64,000 nt of DNA, from the NCBI GenBank assembly GCA_028751075.1, contig JAQZDA010000003.1, forward strand, positions 62,001 through 126,000, written 5' to 3'. Shown one piece after another: positions 35,426-43,763 of this stretch. The DNA is from Euryarchaeota archaeon Ods02 (lineage in GTDB: Archaea; Halobacteriota; Halobacteria; Halobacteriales; Halorutilaceae). Every line of letters begins with the position of its first letter. Positions within the stretch are counted from its first letter, which is position 1. The notes beneath the pieces were generated by a model. The model saw only the letters and a list, made by a program, of their open reading frames with translations. It ran no database searches and was not told the DNA's origin. The translations under genes were made by a program, and so were the position numbers.

Positions 35426-35740
35426 TCACGCTGCACCCGCGACAACTACGACGCCGTCTTCCAGGAACTCCAGTCTACGTGTCTCCGATGCGTCGACGCG
35501 GACGGCGTCACCTTCTTCGAGGGCGAGCACCTCGTCTTCGACCTCTAGCTCGGCCTCGCCTTCGACGACGAGGTAGACCTCCTCCTGGCCGTCGGAGCTA
35601 TGGTCGTGTCTCTTGCCGCGCCAGCCTTCGTCTGCGTCGACCACCGTCAATCCCAGGTTCTCGCAGTTCAACGGACTGCGGAGCCAGTGCATCGCTTCAC
35701 CGACGGCGTCGACGTCTCTGTAGTTGACCTTCTCCGGCAT
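35426..35740 (-). CDS. Cupin-domain protein
   Basis: 104 residues, a single cupin barrel. The first metal motif is HDHSSDGQEEVYLVVEGEAEL (H-x-H, then E), and the second is the short VRVDASETRRLEF, where the usual histidine is R, so the metal site may be incomplete. Small cupins of this type bind sugars or act as sensors or isomerases. The start ATG 35740 precedes MPEKVNYRDVDAVGE. The sirtuin gene is divergent 74 bases away and the F420-type reductase follows on the same strand. Function cannot be assigned further. Confidence 0.85.
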   Translation of the reverse strand: MPEKVNYRDVDAVGEAMHWLRSPLNCENLGLTVVDADEGWRGKRHDHSSDGQEEVYLVVEGEAELEVEDEVLALEEGDAVRVDASETRRLEFLEDGVVVVAGAA

Positions 35741-35814
35741 ATCCCATCGAAAGAGCTCCAGGAGGTTAGCTCCACGGGTGTGGTTCTAATAGCTCGGGAA
35801 CGGTAGACACGTAC

Positions 35815-36576
35815 ATGTCCGTGGACGACGTCGAGGCGCTCGCCAGCGACCTCCGCGCCGCCGACTCCGCCGCTGCGTTGTCGGGCGCCGGCGTCAGCAC
35901 CGCCTCCGGCCTACCGGACTTCCGTGGAGGGGACGGCCTCTGGAGGAGGTTCGACCCCGGTGACTTCCACGTCCAGAGGTTCAGGGACGAACCCCGGGAG
36001 GTCTGGCAGACGTTGCTGGAGCTGTACGACGAAGCGCTGTCGATGGATCCCGAACCGAACGCCGCTCACGACGCGCTCGCGGTGCTCGAGGAAGACGGAT
36101 ACCTGGACGCCGTGGTGACGCAGAACGTCGACGGCCTCCATCAGGAGTCGGGCTCGGAGGACGTCGTCGAGTTACACGGCAACATGCGTGAAGCGGTCTG
36201 CCGGACATGTGGCAGGACGGAGCCTCTGGAGGCGGTGAGGGACAGGTTCCGCGACGACTCCGAACAGCGGAAGGCTACAGCATGTGTCGCCTGCGGCAGG
36301 GGGCTGAAGCCCGGCGGCGTCCTGTTCGGTGAACCACTGCCGGAAGACGCCTACCGGAGAGCCCGTGAACTCGCGGAGGACAGCGACGTCTTCATCGCCT
36401 TGGGTTCCTCCCTCACTGTGGAACCCGCAGCCGGCCTCGCCGGACTGGCCGCTGATACCGGTGCATCCGTCGCCGTGGTCAACCACGATTCCACGCCTTA
36501 CGACGACGAAGCGGAGTACGTCCTTCGTCGAGACGTCACCGAGGTGCTTCCCGCTGTCGCCGAAGAGCTACCGTAG
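35815..36576 (+). CDS. cobB: Sir2-family NAD-dependent protein deacylase
   Basis: 253 residues. The NAD-binding motif is GAGVSTASGLPDFRGGDGLW, followed by TQNVDGLHQ and the catalytic H121 in VELHGNM. Zinc is held by C129, C132, C157 and C160 (CRTC, CVAC). The C-terminal FIALGSSLTVEPAAG and AVVNHD complete the Rossmann fold. It removes acyl groups from lysines using NAD. Archaeal targets include Alba, histone-like proteins and acyl-CoA synthetases. No AMP-binding ligase lies beside it. The gene is upstream of tRNA-Glu and transcribed alone. Confidence 0.93.
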   Translation: MSVDDVEALASDLRAADSAAALSGAGVSTASGLPDFRGGDGLWRRFDPGDFHVQRFRDEPREVWQTLLELYDEALSMDPEPNAAHDALAVLEEDGYLDAVVTQNVDGLHQESGSEDVVELHGNMREAVCRTCGRTEPLEAVRDRFRDDSEQRKATACVACGRGLKPGGVLFGEPLPEDAYRRARELAEDSDVFIALGSSLTVEPAAGLAGLAADTGASVAVVNHDSTPYDDEAEYVLRRDVTEVLPAVAEELP

Positions 36577-36643
36577 GCTATCTCCTCCGGTGTCGCAGGC
36601 GAAACGCAACCCTTAAGCGGATTTCTCCACCATGATTGAGTAC

Positions 36644-36718
36644 GCTCCGTTGGTGTAGTCCGGCCAATCATTTCGGCCTTTCGAGCCGATGACCGGGGTT
36701 CAAATCCCCGACGGAGCA
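36644..36718 (+). tRNA. tRNA-Glu (TTC)
   Basis: A 75-base cloverleaf: acceptor GCTCCGT/ACGGAGC with discriminator A, D-arm GGTGTAGTCCGGCCAATCA, anticodon stem TCGGC/GCCGA around CTTTCGA (anticodon TTC at 36680-36682), and T-arm CCGGG/CCCGA with GTTCAAAT. CCA is not encoded. Unlike the other three tRNAs here, no copy of its 3' end is found downstream. Confidence 0.95.
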
Positions 36719-36904
36719 CTGAAGAGTATACGAACTTTCTGTTACCGGTTCAACGAAGATGTCCCTCGGGTCGTAGTTTGGTCAGTAGAGCTTGCGACTG
36801 CTTCGAAAGTCGACGCTGAGCTACCAGAGAGGCCTTTTATCTATACGGTGTTCTCCTACAACCGGGGGAAGGGCTTTGTCGGATGGGTTCTAAACGAAAC
36901 TTGC

Positions 36905-37642
36905 ATGGATGGTAAGGTCTGTCTGGTAACGGGGTCTTCCCGTGGAATCGGACGTGGAGTGGTTGAGGAGCTCGGTAGACGTGGCGCGGACGTGGTCGTG
37001 AACTACAACACGAGCGAGGAGGAGGCGATGGAGGTGGTCGACGAGATAGAGGAGATGGATGGTTCAGCAATCGCCGTACAGGCTGACGTCTCTGACTGGG
37101 ATGACGTCTCCCGTATGGGGGAACGTGTACGGCGTGAGTACGGGTCGGTTGACGTCGTGGTGAACAACGCTGGGGTGACTGTGGACACGAAGATCGTGGA
37201 CATGTCGAAGGAGGACTGGGACAGGGTCGTCGATGTCAACCTCACGGGTGCGTTCTACGTGACGAAGGAGTTCTTCGAGGATGTTGCGGAGGCGGAGGAA
37301 GGACGTGTCATCAACGTGTCGAGCGTGGTGGGTCAGCGGGGGAACTATGGTCAGGCGAACTACGCCTCCAGCAAGAGCGGGTTGTTCGGCTTCACCCGGA
37401 GTCTTGCTCTGGAGCTGGCGCCGTCTAACTCGACGGCGAACTGCATAGCGCCAGGGTTCACCCGCACCGACATGCTGGAGAAGGTCCGCGACGACATACA
37501 GGAGAAGATCAAGGAAGGCATCCCCCTCGATCGTTTCGCGGAGGTGGAGGACATCGTCGGTGTCGTGGCTTTCGTCGCCGGCGACCACTCCTCGTACATG
37601 ACGGGTCAGGTCCTCGGCGTCAACGGTGGAATGCACTGGTAA
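36905..37642 (+). CDS. phaB: Acetoacetyl-CoA reductase / FabG-like SDR (PhaB)
   Basis: 245 residues from ATG 36905. It shows the full SDR set: VCLVTGSSRGIGRGVVEELG, NNAGVTVDT, catalytic Ser in INVSSVVGQRG, and Y-x-x-x-K in NYASSKSGLFGF, with IAPGFTRTDM. FabG/PhaB proteins reduce 3-ketoacyl-CoA to the R-3-hydroxyacyl-CoA used by PHA synthase. Its stop faces the phaC stop 28 bases away, placing it in the PHA locus. The open frame begins upstream within tRNA-Glu, but that part has no coding character. A TATA-like ttttatctat lies near 36836, so a leader of about 45 bases is likely. Confidence 0.9.
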   Translation: MDGKVCLVTGSSRGIGRGVVEELGRRGADVVVNYNTSEEEAMEVVDEIEEMDGSAIAVQADVSDWDDVSRMGERVRREYGSVDVVVNNAGVTVDTKIVDMSKEDWDRVVDVNLTGAFYVTKEFFEDVAEAEEGRVINVSSVVGQRGNYGQANYASSKSGLFGFTRSLALELAPSNSTANCIAPGFTRTDMLEKVRDDIQEKIKEGIPLDRFAEVEDIVGVVAFVAGDHSSYMTGQVLGVNGGMHW

Positions 37643-37670
37643 AGAAGATAGAAAACGGGGTTGTGGGCTA

Positions 37671-39011
37671 CTATATCTTCTGCAGCCAGTTGCGGGCGCG
37701 GCTCTCTGAGACGTCGGCGTACTCCGCGATTTCGCTAGCTTTGCAGCAACCCATGTCCTCGATGGTCGCTATCCCCGCCTGATTCAGTCGTTCAGTGTAC
37801 GTGGGGCCGATGCCGTCGACGTCCGAGACCGGAGTAGTGTGTGATGGTTTTCCGGTGGCTCTTGTCTCCGGCCGGGGTTCCACGGTGTCTCCCGCGCGTT
37901 CCTCGAACCAGTCGGCGACATCTGGCCATAGGTTCTCCTGGGAGTCTCGGGAGACGGAGAGTCCGATGTGGCCGGTGGGGTGTTCGATGACCTCGGTGTC
38001 GGTGCTTGCGACGACTTCGTTGAAGGGGACGCTGCATTCCGGCGGCATAAGGTGGTCGTACTCCGCGACTATCTGGAGGATCGGGACGTCGATCTCTTCG
38101 ATGTCTACGGGTCGGCCGGCTATCTCGAGCTGGTTGCGGTGGAGCTGGTTCTTCTGGTAGATGCGTTCGACGAACTCTGCGAAGACGCGGCCGGCGACGT
38201 CGGGTCCGTCGTTCAGCCATTTCTCCATACGTCCGAAGTTACGTACGTGGTCGGGGTCGTCGAGCCTGTCGAACAGCCGCACGTACTTGGAGAACGTGTT
38301 CTCCACGGGTTCCATGAGGTCGAAGCCGGCGTCGAGGAACTCCTCTGGAGCGTTGTCGAAGGCTTCGTGTACGAGCCAGGGGTCGAAGTAGTCTCCGTCA
38401 CCCCATAGCTCCAGTGTGCCTCCGTCGCCGTCGAAGGAGAGTCCTGACGCCATCAGGGCGAGGTTGTGGACCTTGTCGGGGTTGCGTGCGGTGTACATCG
38501 CGCTCATGGTTCCGCCCATGCAGTATCCGAGGATGCTTATGCTGTCTTCGTCTGACCTCTCTCTGACGACGTCGACGCAGTTTGCTATGTATCTGTCTAC
38601 GTAGTCTCTGAGGCCGAGCTGTGCGTCCAATCGGCTGGGTTCCCCCCAGTCTATCATGTAGACGTCGAAACCCTGTCTCAACAAAGTCCTTATCACGCTT
38701 CTATCGGGCTGCAGGTCGAGGATGTAGGGTTTGTTGATGAGCGCGTAGACGACGAGTATGGGTTTCTCGTGCTGCTGCTCCGTCAGCGGTTCGTAGTGCA
38801 GGAGATCTAGCTTGTTCTCGCTGTAGACTACGTCTGACGGCGTCTGACCTACTTCGAGCGAGGTCATCCTGCCTGCGTCGAGCTCGTCGACTGCCTGCGG
38901 TAGCGCGATCGCGTTCTGTAGGGTGTCGAAGAACGCGTCGACTGTGGAGTTCTGGAAGTTCTTCTGCCAGTCGACTGCGTCTTCGGCTGCCTGGGGGACG
39001 TCCTGTGGCAT
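37671..39011 (-). CDS. phaC: Class III PHA synthase PhaC with C-terminal helix-hairpin-helix domain
   Basis: 446 residues from the ATG at 39011; a GTG one codon upstream is also possible. The alpha/beta hydrolase core carries the PHA-synthase triad (numbered from the GTG) C165 in the lipase-like box GYCMGG, D320 in VAEYDHLMPP and H349 in PTGHIGLSVS. It polymerises R-3-hydroxyacyl-CoA on granules together with PhaE. Residues about 396-447 (VSDVDGIGPTYTERLNQAGI, TIEDMGCCKASEIAEYADVS) form a helix-hairpin-helix unit of the kind found after restriction or repair proteins, joined by a Pro/Thr-rich linker. This addition is unusual. The start overlaps the phaE stop (TGATG), a sign of translational coupling in phaR-phaP-phaE-phaC. 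Confidence 0.94.
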   Translation of the reverse strand: MPQDVPQAAEDAVDWQKNFQNSTVDAFFDTLQNAIALPQAVDELDAGRMTSLEVGQTPSDVVYSENKLDLLHYEPLTEQQHEKPILVVYALINKPYILDLQPDRSVIRTLLRQGFDVYMIDWGEPSRLDAQLGLRDYVDRYIANCVDVVRERSDEDSISILGYCMGGTMSAMYTARNPDKVHNLALMASGLSFDGDGGTLELWGDGDYFDPWLVHEAFDNAPEEFLDAGFDLMEPVENTFSKYVRLFDRLDDPDHVRNFGRMEKWLNDGPDVAGRVFAEFVERIYQKNQLHRNQLEIAGRPVDIEEIDVPILQIVAEYDHLMPPECSVPFNEVVASTDTEVIEHPTGHIGLSVSRDSQENLWPDVADWFEERAGDTVEPRPETRATGKPSHTTPVSDVDGIGPTYTERLNQAGIATIEDMGCCKASEIAEYADVSESRARNWLQKI

Positions 39012-39532
39012 CACTCCACCTCTTCTATCAACCTGTCTATCTTGGACTCTACCTCGTGTATCCGGCGCTCGACCTCTACGAGGCGTTCACCTACCTCGGT
39101 TACGTCGGCGGAGGTGGCGAACCCCATCTCGGCGATGGCGTCGTCTGCGGCGTCGTCCATCTGTTTCTTCATCTCCATCGCCTGCTTCATCGTGTCCCCT
39201 GTGGCTGCTGCGAACGCGGACGTCGTCATGACGTCCTTCAGCGCTTGGTTGGCGGCGTTGAGCCAGATGTCTCTAACTTCTTCGGCTTCGAACTCACCGG
39301 ACTCGATGGTGTTGGCGGTGCCTTCAGCTACGTCGTTGTAGGCTTCCATCCAGGTCTCCGCTGCTTTGGTGTAGCCTTCGAAGGCGTCTTCGTAGTTTTC
39401 TTCGTCTGCCTGGCTGTCGAAGGCGTCGAACCAGGCTTCCGTCATGGCGGCGCCGAGCTCGGCGTTGCGTTCGAACGCTTCCGTCGCTATCTCCGCGGCC
39501 TCCTCCATCTGGTCTCCGGCGTCGCCCGTCAT
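39011..39532 (-). CDS. phaE: PHA synthase subunit PhaE
   Basis: 173 residues, entirely helical and acidic. Position directly before phaC, the W/F-bearing helices (AMTEAWFDAFDSQAD, AAETWMEAYNDVAE), the segment EVRDIWLNAANQALKDVMTT and the C-terminal coiled coil VGERLVEVERRIHEVESKID match haloarchaeal PhaE, the small non-catalytic partner of class III PHA synthase. PhaE activates PhaC and helps place it on the granule surface. It is coupled to phaC by stop/start overlap and lies 3 bases after phaP. Identification rests mainly on context and overall pattern, because PhaE sequences diverge widely. Confidence 0.85.
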   Translation of the reverse strand: MTGDAGDQMEEAAEIATEAFERNAELGAAMTEAWFDAFDSQADEENYEDAFEGYTKAAETWMEAYNDVAEGTANTIESGEFEAEEVRDIWLNAANQALKDVMTTSAFAAATGDTMKQAMEMKKQMDDAADDAIAEMGFATSADVTEVGERLVEVERRIHEVESKIDRLIEEVE

Positions 39533-39535
39533 CCT

Positions 39536-40012
39536 CTACTCCGTGGTCTGTTCTTCGACCTGTTCCGCGGTCTCCACGGTTCTTTCCTCTACGTTCTGCT
39601 GGACTTCGAGGGTGGATTCGACGGCGTTGCGGAAGTTATCTATCACGCTCTGCGTTAGTTCGTCGTAGCTCTCGCTGGCGGACTGTAGCTCTTCTTCGAA
39701 GGTGCTCCATGTGTCGGCGTGTAGCTCTTCGACCTGTCCGAAGGCCTGTTCGAAGGCTTCCCGTGCTTCGCTGACGCTGGCGTCCCACTCGTCCATGGAG
39801 TCCTCGAGGGTGTCGAAGTAGGTCTCCGCGGCTTCCTTGTTTATCTCCGCTACCTGTTCACCTACTTGTTCTCCGTCCTGTATCGCATCCGTCAGGCTTT
39901 CGACTGCGTTTTTCTGTATCTCTATGCTCTGCTCTATCATCTCCTGGCCCTGCTCCATCATCTCTCGCTGTGTTTCGAACGTCTTCTCGAGCGTGTCTGT
40001 TAGCTGTGTCAT
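39536..40012 (-). CDS. phaP: Phasin PhaP
   Basis: 158 residues, one long amphipathic helical protein rich in E and Q (TQREMMEQGQEMIEQSIEIQ, EAREAFEQAFGQVEELHADT). It has no enzymatic motif and no membrane segment. Its position between the AbrB-type gene and phaE matches haloarchaeal phasins, which coat PHA granules and control their number and size. The start ATG 40012 is 6 bases from the end of the preceding regulator gene, so the two are co-transcribed, as for phaRP in Haloferax mediterranei. Confidence 0.85.
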   Translation of the reverse strand: MTQLTDTLEKTFETQREMMEQGQEMIEQSIEIQKNAVESLTDAIQDGEQVGEQVAEINKEAAETYFDTLEDSMDEWDASVSEAREAFEQAFGQVEELHADTWSTFEEELQSASESYDELTQSVIDNFRNAVESTLEVQQNVEERTVETAEQVEEQTTE

Positions 40013-40018
40013 CTTGTG

Positions 40019-40312
40019 TCACTCTCCGTTCTCGCTGTCGTCGTCCTTGTCGACGGGTAGGATGAAAGCCTGGACCACGTCGCCTTCGTCTATGTCGAGG
40101 GTGTCGCGTTCTGCTTCGGGTAGGCTGATGCGTCCGCCGCTTTGTACGCGGGCTTTGAACGCCGCCATACCCGTGAGGGCGTCTGGCGCCCCGAGTCCGG
40201 CGAACGCGTTCATCGCCTTCATCTGTTTCTCGACCGCGTCCTGTCCAACCTGCATCTGCTTTGCGAACGCGGACGCGGGCCAGGCTGCTTCGTCTCCGTC
40301 GTCTTCGGACAT
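40019..40312 (-). CDS. phaR: PHA regulator PhaR (AbrB/SpoVT domain)
   Basis: 97 residues. An N-terminal helical part (ASAFAKQMQVGQDAVEKQMK), which could contact granules or phasin, precedes a swapped-hairpin AbrB domain at about 50-90 (VQSGGRISLPEAERDTLDID, EGDVVQAFIL). In Haloferax mediterranei a protein of this plan, PhaR, represses phaRP and also binds granules. Gene order and size here agree. It is first in the phaR-phaP-phaE-phaC operon. A TATA-like actatttacc near 40345 lies at leaderless distance from ATG 40312. The divergent phaJ promoter is within 180 bases. Confidence 0.82.
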   Translation of the reverse strand: MSEDDGDEAAWPASAFAKQMQVGQDAVEKQMKAMNAFAGLGAPDALTGMAAFKARVQSGGRISLPEAERDTLDIDEGDVVQAFILPVDKDDDSENGE

Positions 40313-40357
40313 CAGAGTACTGTTCGCGCCATGGAGGTAAATAGTTTACTTTGAATG

Positions 40358-40368
40358 CCATCTGATGG
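40358..40368 (+). promoter_or_regulatory. Palindrome upstream of the phaR TATA box
   Basis: ccatctgatgg is a perfect 5-base inverted repeat around a central t, placed just upstream of the phaR TATA element, in the phaR-phaJ divergent region. It is a candidate operator for PhaR autoregulation or for a common PHA regulator. Only position and symmetry support this. Confidence 0.3.
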
Positions 40369-40491
40369 TATCGACTGGTAGAGGGATTCTACTGCCCGAG
40401 ACTGTCGAAAACCACCGCTAACGGTGCATCAGCAGCCCTGCTCTGGTTCCACGGTAATCTTAAGACACCGGGGTGCGTATAATGCTCTATC

Positions 40492-41124
40492 GTGACGGAT
40501 ACAGAACACCATGACGGTGGAGACGAGTCCGACGGCGAGGTGTGGGCTAGAACGTTCACCCCTGATTTCTTCGATCCCGCTTTCAACAGCGTGGTGCGCG
40601 CGAACAGGGCGGCGCTGACCTCCTTCGGACTCAGACCACCTGAGCTAGAAACTGGTTCAGACGTGTCCGGTGTTCCGGAGGAGGTAACCGAGGACTGGAG
40701 CGTCAGCCGAGACCTTGAGGAACCCGGTTACGTAGAGGTGGGTGACGTCATCGAGTTCTCGAAGGTTCTCACCGACGAAGACGTCCACCGTTTCGCCGTA
40801 GCCAGCGGTGACACCAACCCACTCCATCTCGACCCCAAAGCAGCCGAGGAGACACGTTTCGACGAACGCATCGTCCACGGAACCCTGGTCTCCGGACTCA
40901 TCAGCGCAGCTCTCGCCCGGCTTCCAGGAACGGTGATTTACGTCTCGCAGGACACACGTTTCCTCGGACCCGTGAAGCTCGACGATCGAGTTACCGCAGT
41001 CTGCGAGATAGTTGAGAAGGTAGACGACGACATGTACAGGCTTTCCACGGACATCCGGAAGGAAGACGGTGAGACGGTGGTCGAGGGGGAAGCGGTGGTT
41101 CTTATAGATGACGCAGAAGGCTGA
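40492..41124 (+). CDS. phaJ: MaoC-like R-specific enoyl-CoA hydratase (PhaJ)
   Basis: 210 residues from GTG 40492. The C-terminal 130 residues are the hot-dog hydratase-2 domain: FAVASGDTNPLHLDPKAAEE holds the catalytic Asp and His, followed by RIVHGTLVSGLISAALAR. The N-terminal 75 residues (EVWARTFTPDFFDPAFNSVV) are an acidic helical extension resembling the PHA-associated proteins encoded next door, possibly for granule contact. It converts enoyl-CoA from beta-oxidation to R-3-hydroxyacyl-CoA, a second monomer supply for PhaC. It is divergent from phaR. A TATA-like tcttaagac about 32 bases upstream fits leaderless transcription. Confidence 0.87.
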   Translation: MTDTEHHDGGDESDGEVWARTFTPDFFDPAFNSVVRANRAALTSFGLRPPELETGSDVSGVPEEVTEDWSVSRDLEEPGYVEVGDVIEFSKVLTDEDVHRFAVASGDTNPLHLDPKAAEETRFDERIVHGTLVSGLISAALARLPGTVIYVSQDTRFLGPVKLDDRVTAVCEIVEKVDDDMYRLSTDIRKEDGETVVEGEAVVLIDDAEG

Positions 41125-41166
41125 ATACGAGCCGGTTCATCGCCTCCATTCATCGGATTCTGCTTC

Positions 41167-41634
41167 CTAGTCCCTGAACCCAGGTGGTGGTTCGGCGAAC
41201 CTGAGTCCCGAGACTTCCTGGAGCTCTATCTCGTGGAACAGTAGCTCTCCAGTGGAGCCGCCCTCCTCGAACACCTCTAGCTCCCAGGAACCCTGCATAG
41301 CCTCCGCGGCCGTTTCGCGGTCTTCCTCCTCCAGCCGGCGGATCGGGCCTTCGGCGTAAACGCTTCGCCAGACGAACACTGAGTCGGCGTCGTAGACGAG
41401 GAAGCTCGCTCTTGAGCCTCCGTCGACTAGAGAGTGTTTCCGGCTCTCTTCCCCCACGTAAAACGAGAAGTAGAGTGTGCCCCCTCGGTCGTATCCGTAG
41501 GCCATGGGAACGAGGTATGGACTTCTCTCGCTGGACAATCCTAATACTCCGATCTCGTGGCTTTGGAGGAATTCCTCAATCTCTTCGTCCGTCATCCGTT
41601 CCAGCCCGTGTCTCTGTAGACCCTCTACAGTCAC
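41167..41634 (-). CDS. Pyridoxamine 5'-phosphate oxidase-fold flavin-binding protein
   Basis: 155 residues from GTG 41634. The split-barrel pattern is clear: MTDEEIEEFLQSHEIGVLGL, then YLVPMAYGYDRGGTLYFSFY, and ASFLVYDADSVFVWRSVYAEG, followed by two C-terminal strands. This is the haloarchaeal PNPOx-like group that binds FMN, F420 or haem. Pyridoxine biosynthesis is unlikely for a single short domain. The frame is open to 41694, but the TATA-like gataatggg near 41662 falls within that extension and puts GTG 41634 at leaderless distance. Confidence 0.8.
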   Translation of the reverse strand: MTVEGLQRHGLERMTDEEIEEFLQSHEIGVLGLSSERSPYLVPMAYGYDRGGTLYFSFYVGEESRKHSLVDGGSRASFLVYDADSVFVWRSVYAEGPIRRLEEEDRETAAEAMQGSWELEVFEEGGSTGELLFHEIELQEVSGLRFAEPPPGFRD

Positions 41635-41709
41635 GATCGATCCCGCCGCGATGGACCCATTATCTTGTGGATTTTGGCGTCTAGACGAAGGCAAGGTGTT
41701 GCTACGGTG

Positions 41710-42189
41710 CTATCTCGGCGTGCCAACCTCTACCTCTCTATTTCCCCCTTTTAGGGATGTCTCCAGTGTTCTGACGCCGTCCTGTATATCTTGGGCTTCG
41801 TCTTCCTCTCTACAGGGGTAGATGATGTCTTCGGTGTCCTGTGATGTTATCTTCAGGTAGGCGGTGGGAGAGGTTAGGATGCTCTGGCATCCACCGGTGA
41901 AGCTACAGTTCTCTTCACGGACGCGGAAGTAAGGGTTCAGGTTGGCGTCGCTCCTGGAGTATTCCCTGAAGTCCTCGACGATTTCGGCGTCGACGTGCGT
42001 TCCCTCGAGATCGGCGCGTGGTGGATGACAGGTAACGCGGAAATCCAGGTCCGGCGAGGTTTCCTCGAGTTCCCTTAACCTGTCCACAGACTCCGTAAAT
42101 TGTTTCTCCGGTCTGTCGCTCCGTATGGACAGCTTGACGGAGACCTGACGATCTGACGTTGACAACCCCCTTTTCTGTTTCTTTTCCAT
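41710..42189 (-). CDS. Hypothetical protein with four cysteines
   Basis: 159 residues from ATG 42189, beginning with a basic stretch (MEKKQKRG) and then an alpha/beta pattern (VSVKLSIRSDRPEKQFTESV, PDLDFRVTCHPPRADLEGTH). Cysteines occur at TCHPP, EENCSFTGGCQSI and YPCREE and could bind zinc or be redox-active. The segment AYLKITSQDTEDIIYPCREE resembles a beta-strand closing a ferredoxin-like fold. No family is recognised. It stands alone, 76 bases from the PNPOx-like gene, with ctaatattag-type TATA sequence upstream near 42220. Confidence 0.6.
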   Translation of the reverse strand: MEKKQKRGLSTSDRQVSVKLSIRSDRPEKQFTESVDRLRELEETSPDLDFRVTCHPPRADLEGTHVDAEIVEDFREYSRSDANLNPYFRVREENCSFTGGCQSILTSPTAYLKITSQDTEDIIYPCREEDEAQDIQDGVRTLETSLKGGNREVEVGTPR

Positions 42190-42301
42190 CTAGCTACCTC
42201 CGATTCACTGTTGGGAGTCTAATATTAGAGCGACAGGTGATAAATCCTCCGTCGGTTGCCTTCAGTTGGGAGAACCAGCGAACGTGGGCGACTAACCAGA
42301 A

Positions 42302-43633
42302 CTAGTCCATCTCGTCGAGAACGTCGTCGACCCGGTCCATGATGTCGTCTATCTTCTCCTCCTCTTCGTCTTCATCTCCGGAGGTGCTACCTTCTTTCTC
42401 CGTCCTTTCAACACCATCACCGGGTTCCTTACCGGAGCCTATCTGCTCCGCCATCGCGAACATCTCCTCTACCTCTATCTCCTCTCCACCAATCTCGAGC
42501 TTGCTGCCGACGGACTGTCCGCTCGAAACCTCCTTGGCCTCGAGACCTTCCTTGACCTCGTCGGGCTCCCACTCAGTGGTCTCGTCCGGAGTGATCTCCT
42601 CGAGGTCGTAGAGCGTCTGGTACTCGAGGGAGTGGAATGTTGCGTCACCGACGGAGTCCTCTATCTCATCCTCGTCGTAGAGGTAGCGTCCGTCGCCGTA
42701 GAAGCAGAACAGCTCTCCGTTCCGGAACATCAGAACCTCGTCGTGGTCGTGTACGGCGTAGCCTGTGAATGTCTGTCTTTTCGCGAGTTCCAAGACCTCT
42801 TCCGTGGTCACGTCGGCGCGTCGGGTGTCCGGCCGCCGCGTCGATACTACTACGGGGACGTTGCCGTGAGAGTCCTCGAGCACGGTCGGTAGCTTGACCC
42901 CGTCAAGGGACTCCGCGGCCTTCCGCATATCCAAGCCGATGTCCTTCCGCAGGGGTTCGTGGTCAACGTCGACCACGTCAGCGAGCACCCCGATCAGTGC
43001 TTCGTGTATCTCCTCCGAGGTGCGGCTGATTACTATCTCACGGGTAACGACTGCGTATCCCGCGAACACCGCCGCTGTCGTCGTGTATACGACGAACGCC
43101 AGCGCTCCGAAGGTCGCAGAATCCGCGAACCCACCCCATCCTGTCGCGTGTAAGATACTGTAGACGAGGATGAGCTCCGCGACGACGAAACCGACTACGT
43201 CTATGTTGAGGGGGTCGACGTCCGCGTCCCTGAGTCCGTCAGAGGTGTTCCTTCCGCGGAAGGCATATTCGTATGCGACGGCGACGAGCACGAGCACCCC
43301 GGCCCCGAAGAAGTGGAACCATTCGAACTCTATGCCCTGATATGCGATACCTCCGTATCCCAGAGCCACGATTACGAAGAAAACACCGACTATGTCTATC
43401 CTGTTCCTGGGGTCCAGGTGTCTGTCGACGACCACACCCAGTAACAACGCCGCCGCCAGCACGGCGCCCGCGGCGAGTGGGTCCACGAGATCAGGGTACT
43501 CCGACCACACGAACAACCCAACTGGGAAAGCAAGCAGAAGAACCGTACCCTTCACCTGAAGTACGTCGAAAAGCCGCCTGAAGTACGTCTTCTCTACCTT
43601 CTCTCCGGCCGCGACGACAGTCCCATCGCTCAT
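42302..43633 (-). CDS. Multi-spanning membrane protein with C-terminal cytoplasmic region, unknown
   Basis: 443 residues from ATG 43633. About six transmembrane helices lie in the first 200 residues (VLLLAFPVGLFVWSEY, AAGAVLAAALLLGVVV, IVGVFFVIVALGYGGIAY, FGAGVLVLVAVAYEYAF, VGFVVAELILVYSIL, AFVVYTTTAAVFAGYAVV). The remaining 240 residues are soluble: a mixed domain (LPTVLEDSHGNVPVVVST, YAVHDHDEVLMFRNGELFCF) and a very acidic tail ending in the coiled DDIMDRVDDVLDEM. No transporter motif is recognised. The promoter is a perfect 14-base palindrome aagatatatatctt at 43655-43668, about 28 bases before the ATG, so the start is well supported. Possibly a sensor or envelope protein. Confidence 0.7.
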   Translation of the reverse strand: MSDGTVVAAGEKVEKTYFRRLFDVLQVKGTVLLLAFPVGLFVWSEYPDLVDPLAAGAVLAAALLLGVVVDRHLDPRNRIDIVGVFFVIVALGYGGIAYQGIEFEWFHFFGAGVLVLVAVAYEYAFRGRNTSDGLRDADVDPLNIDVVGFVVAELILVYSILHATGWGGFADSATFGALAFVVYTTTAAVFAGYAVVTREIVISRTSEEIHEALIGVLADVVDVDHEPLRKDIGLDMRKAAESLDGVKLPTVLEDSHGNVPVVVSTRRPDTRRADVTTEEVLELAKRQTFTGYAVHDHDEVLMFRNGELFCFYGDGRYLYDEDEIEDSVGDATFHSLEYQTLYDLEEITPDETTEWEPDEVKEGLEAKEVSSGQSVGSKLEIGGEEIEVEEMFAMAEQIGSGKEPGDGVERTEKEGSTSGDEDEEEEKIDDIMDRVDDVLDEMD

Positions 43634-43763
43634 TGAAGCCAAAAAAGGAAGCTAAAGATATATATCTTCGTGATTTTGTGAGGTAGTGGGAGACAGTGCA
43701 TCAGGTGGATCCATCCTTCCTTCCTTTGAAGGCTATTCCCGGACTTCAGAAGAACTTCTGGGT

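Noticed and set aside
43655-43668. Palindrome aagatatatatctt as a special operator
   Set aside because: An AT-rich TATA box is often self-complementary. Its position fits simple promoter function.
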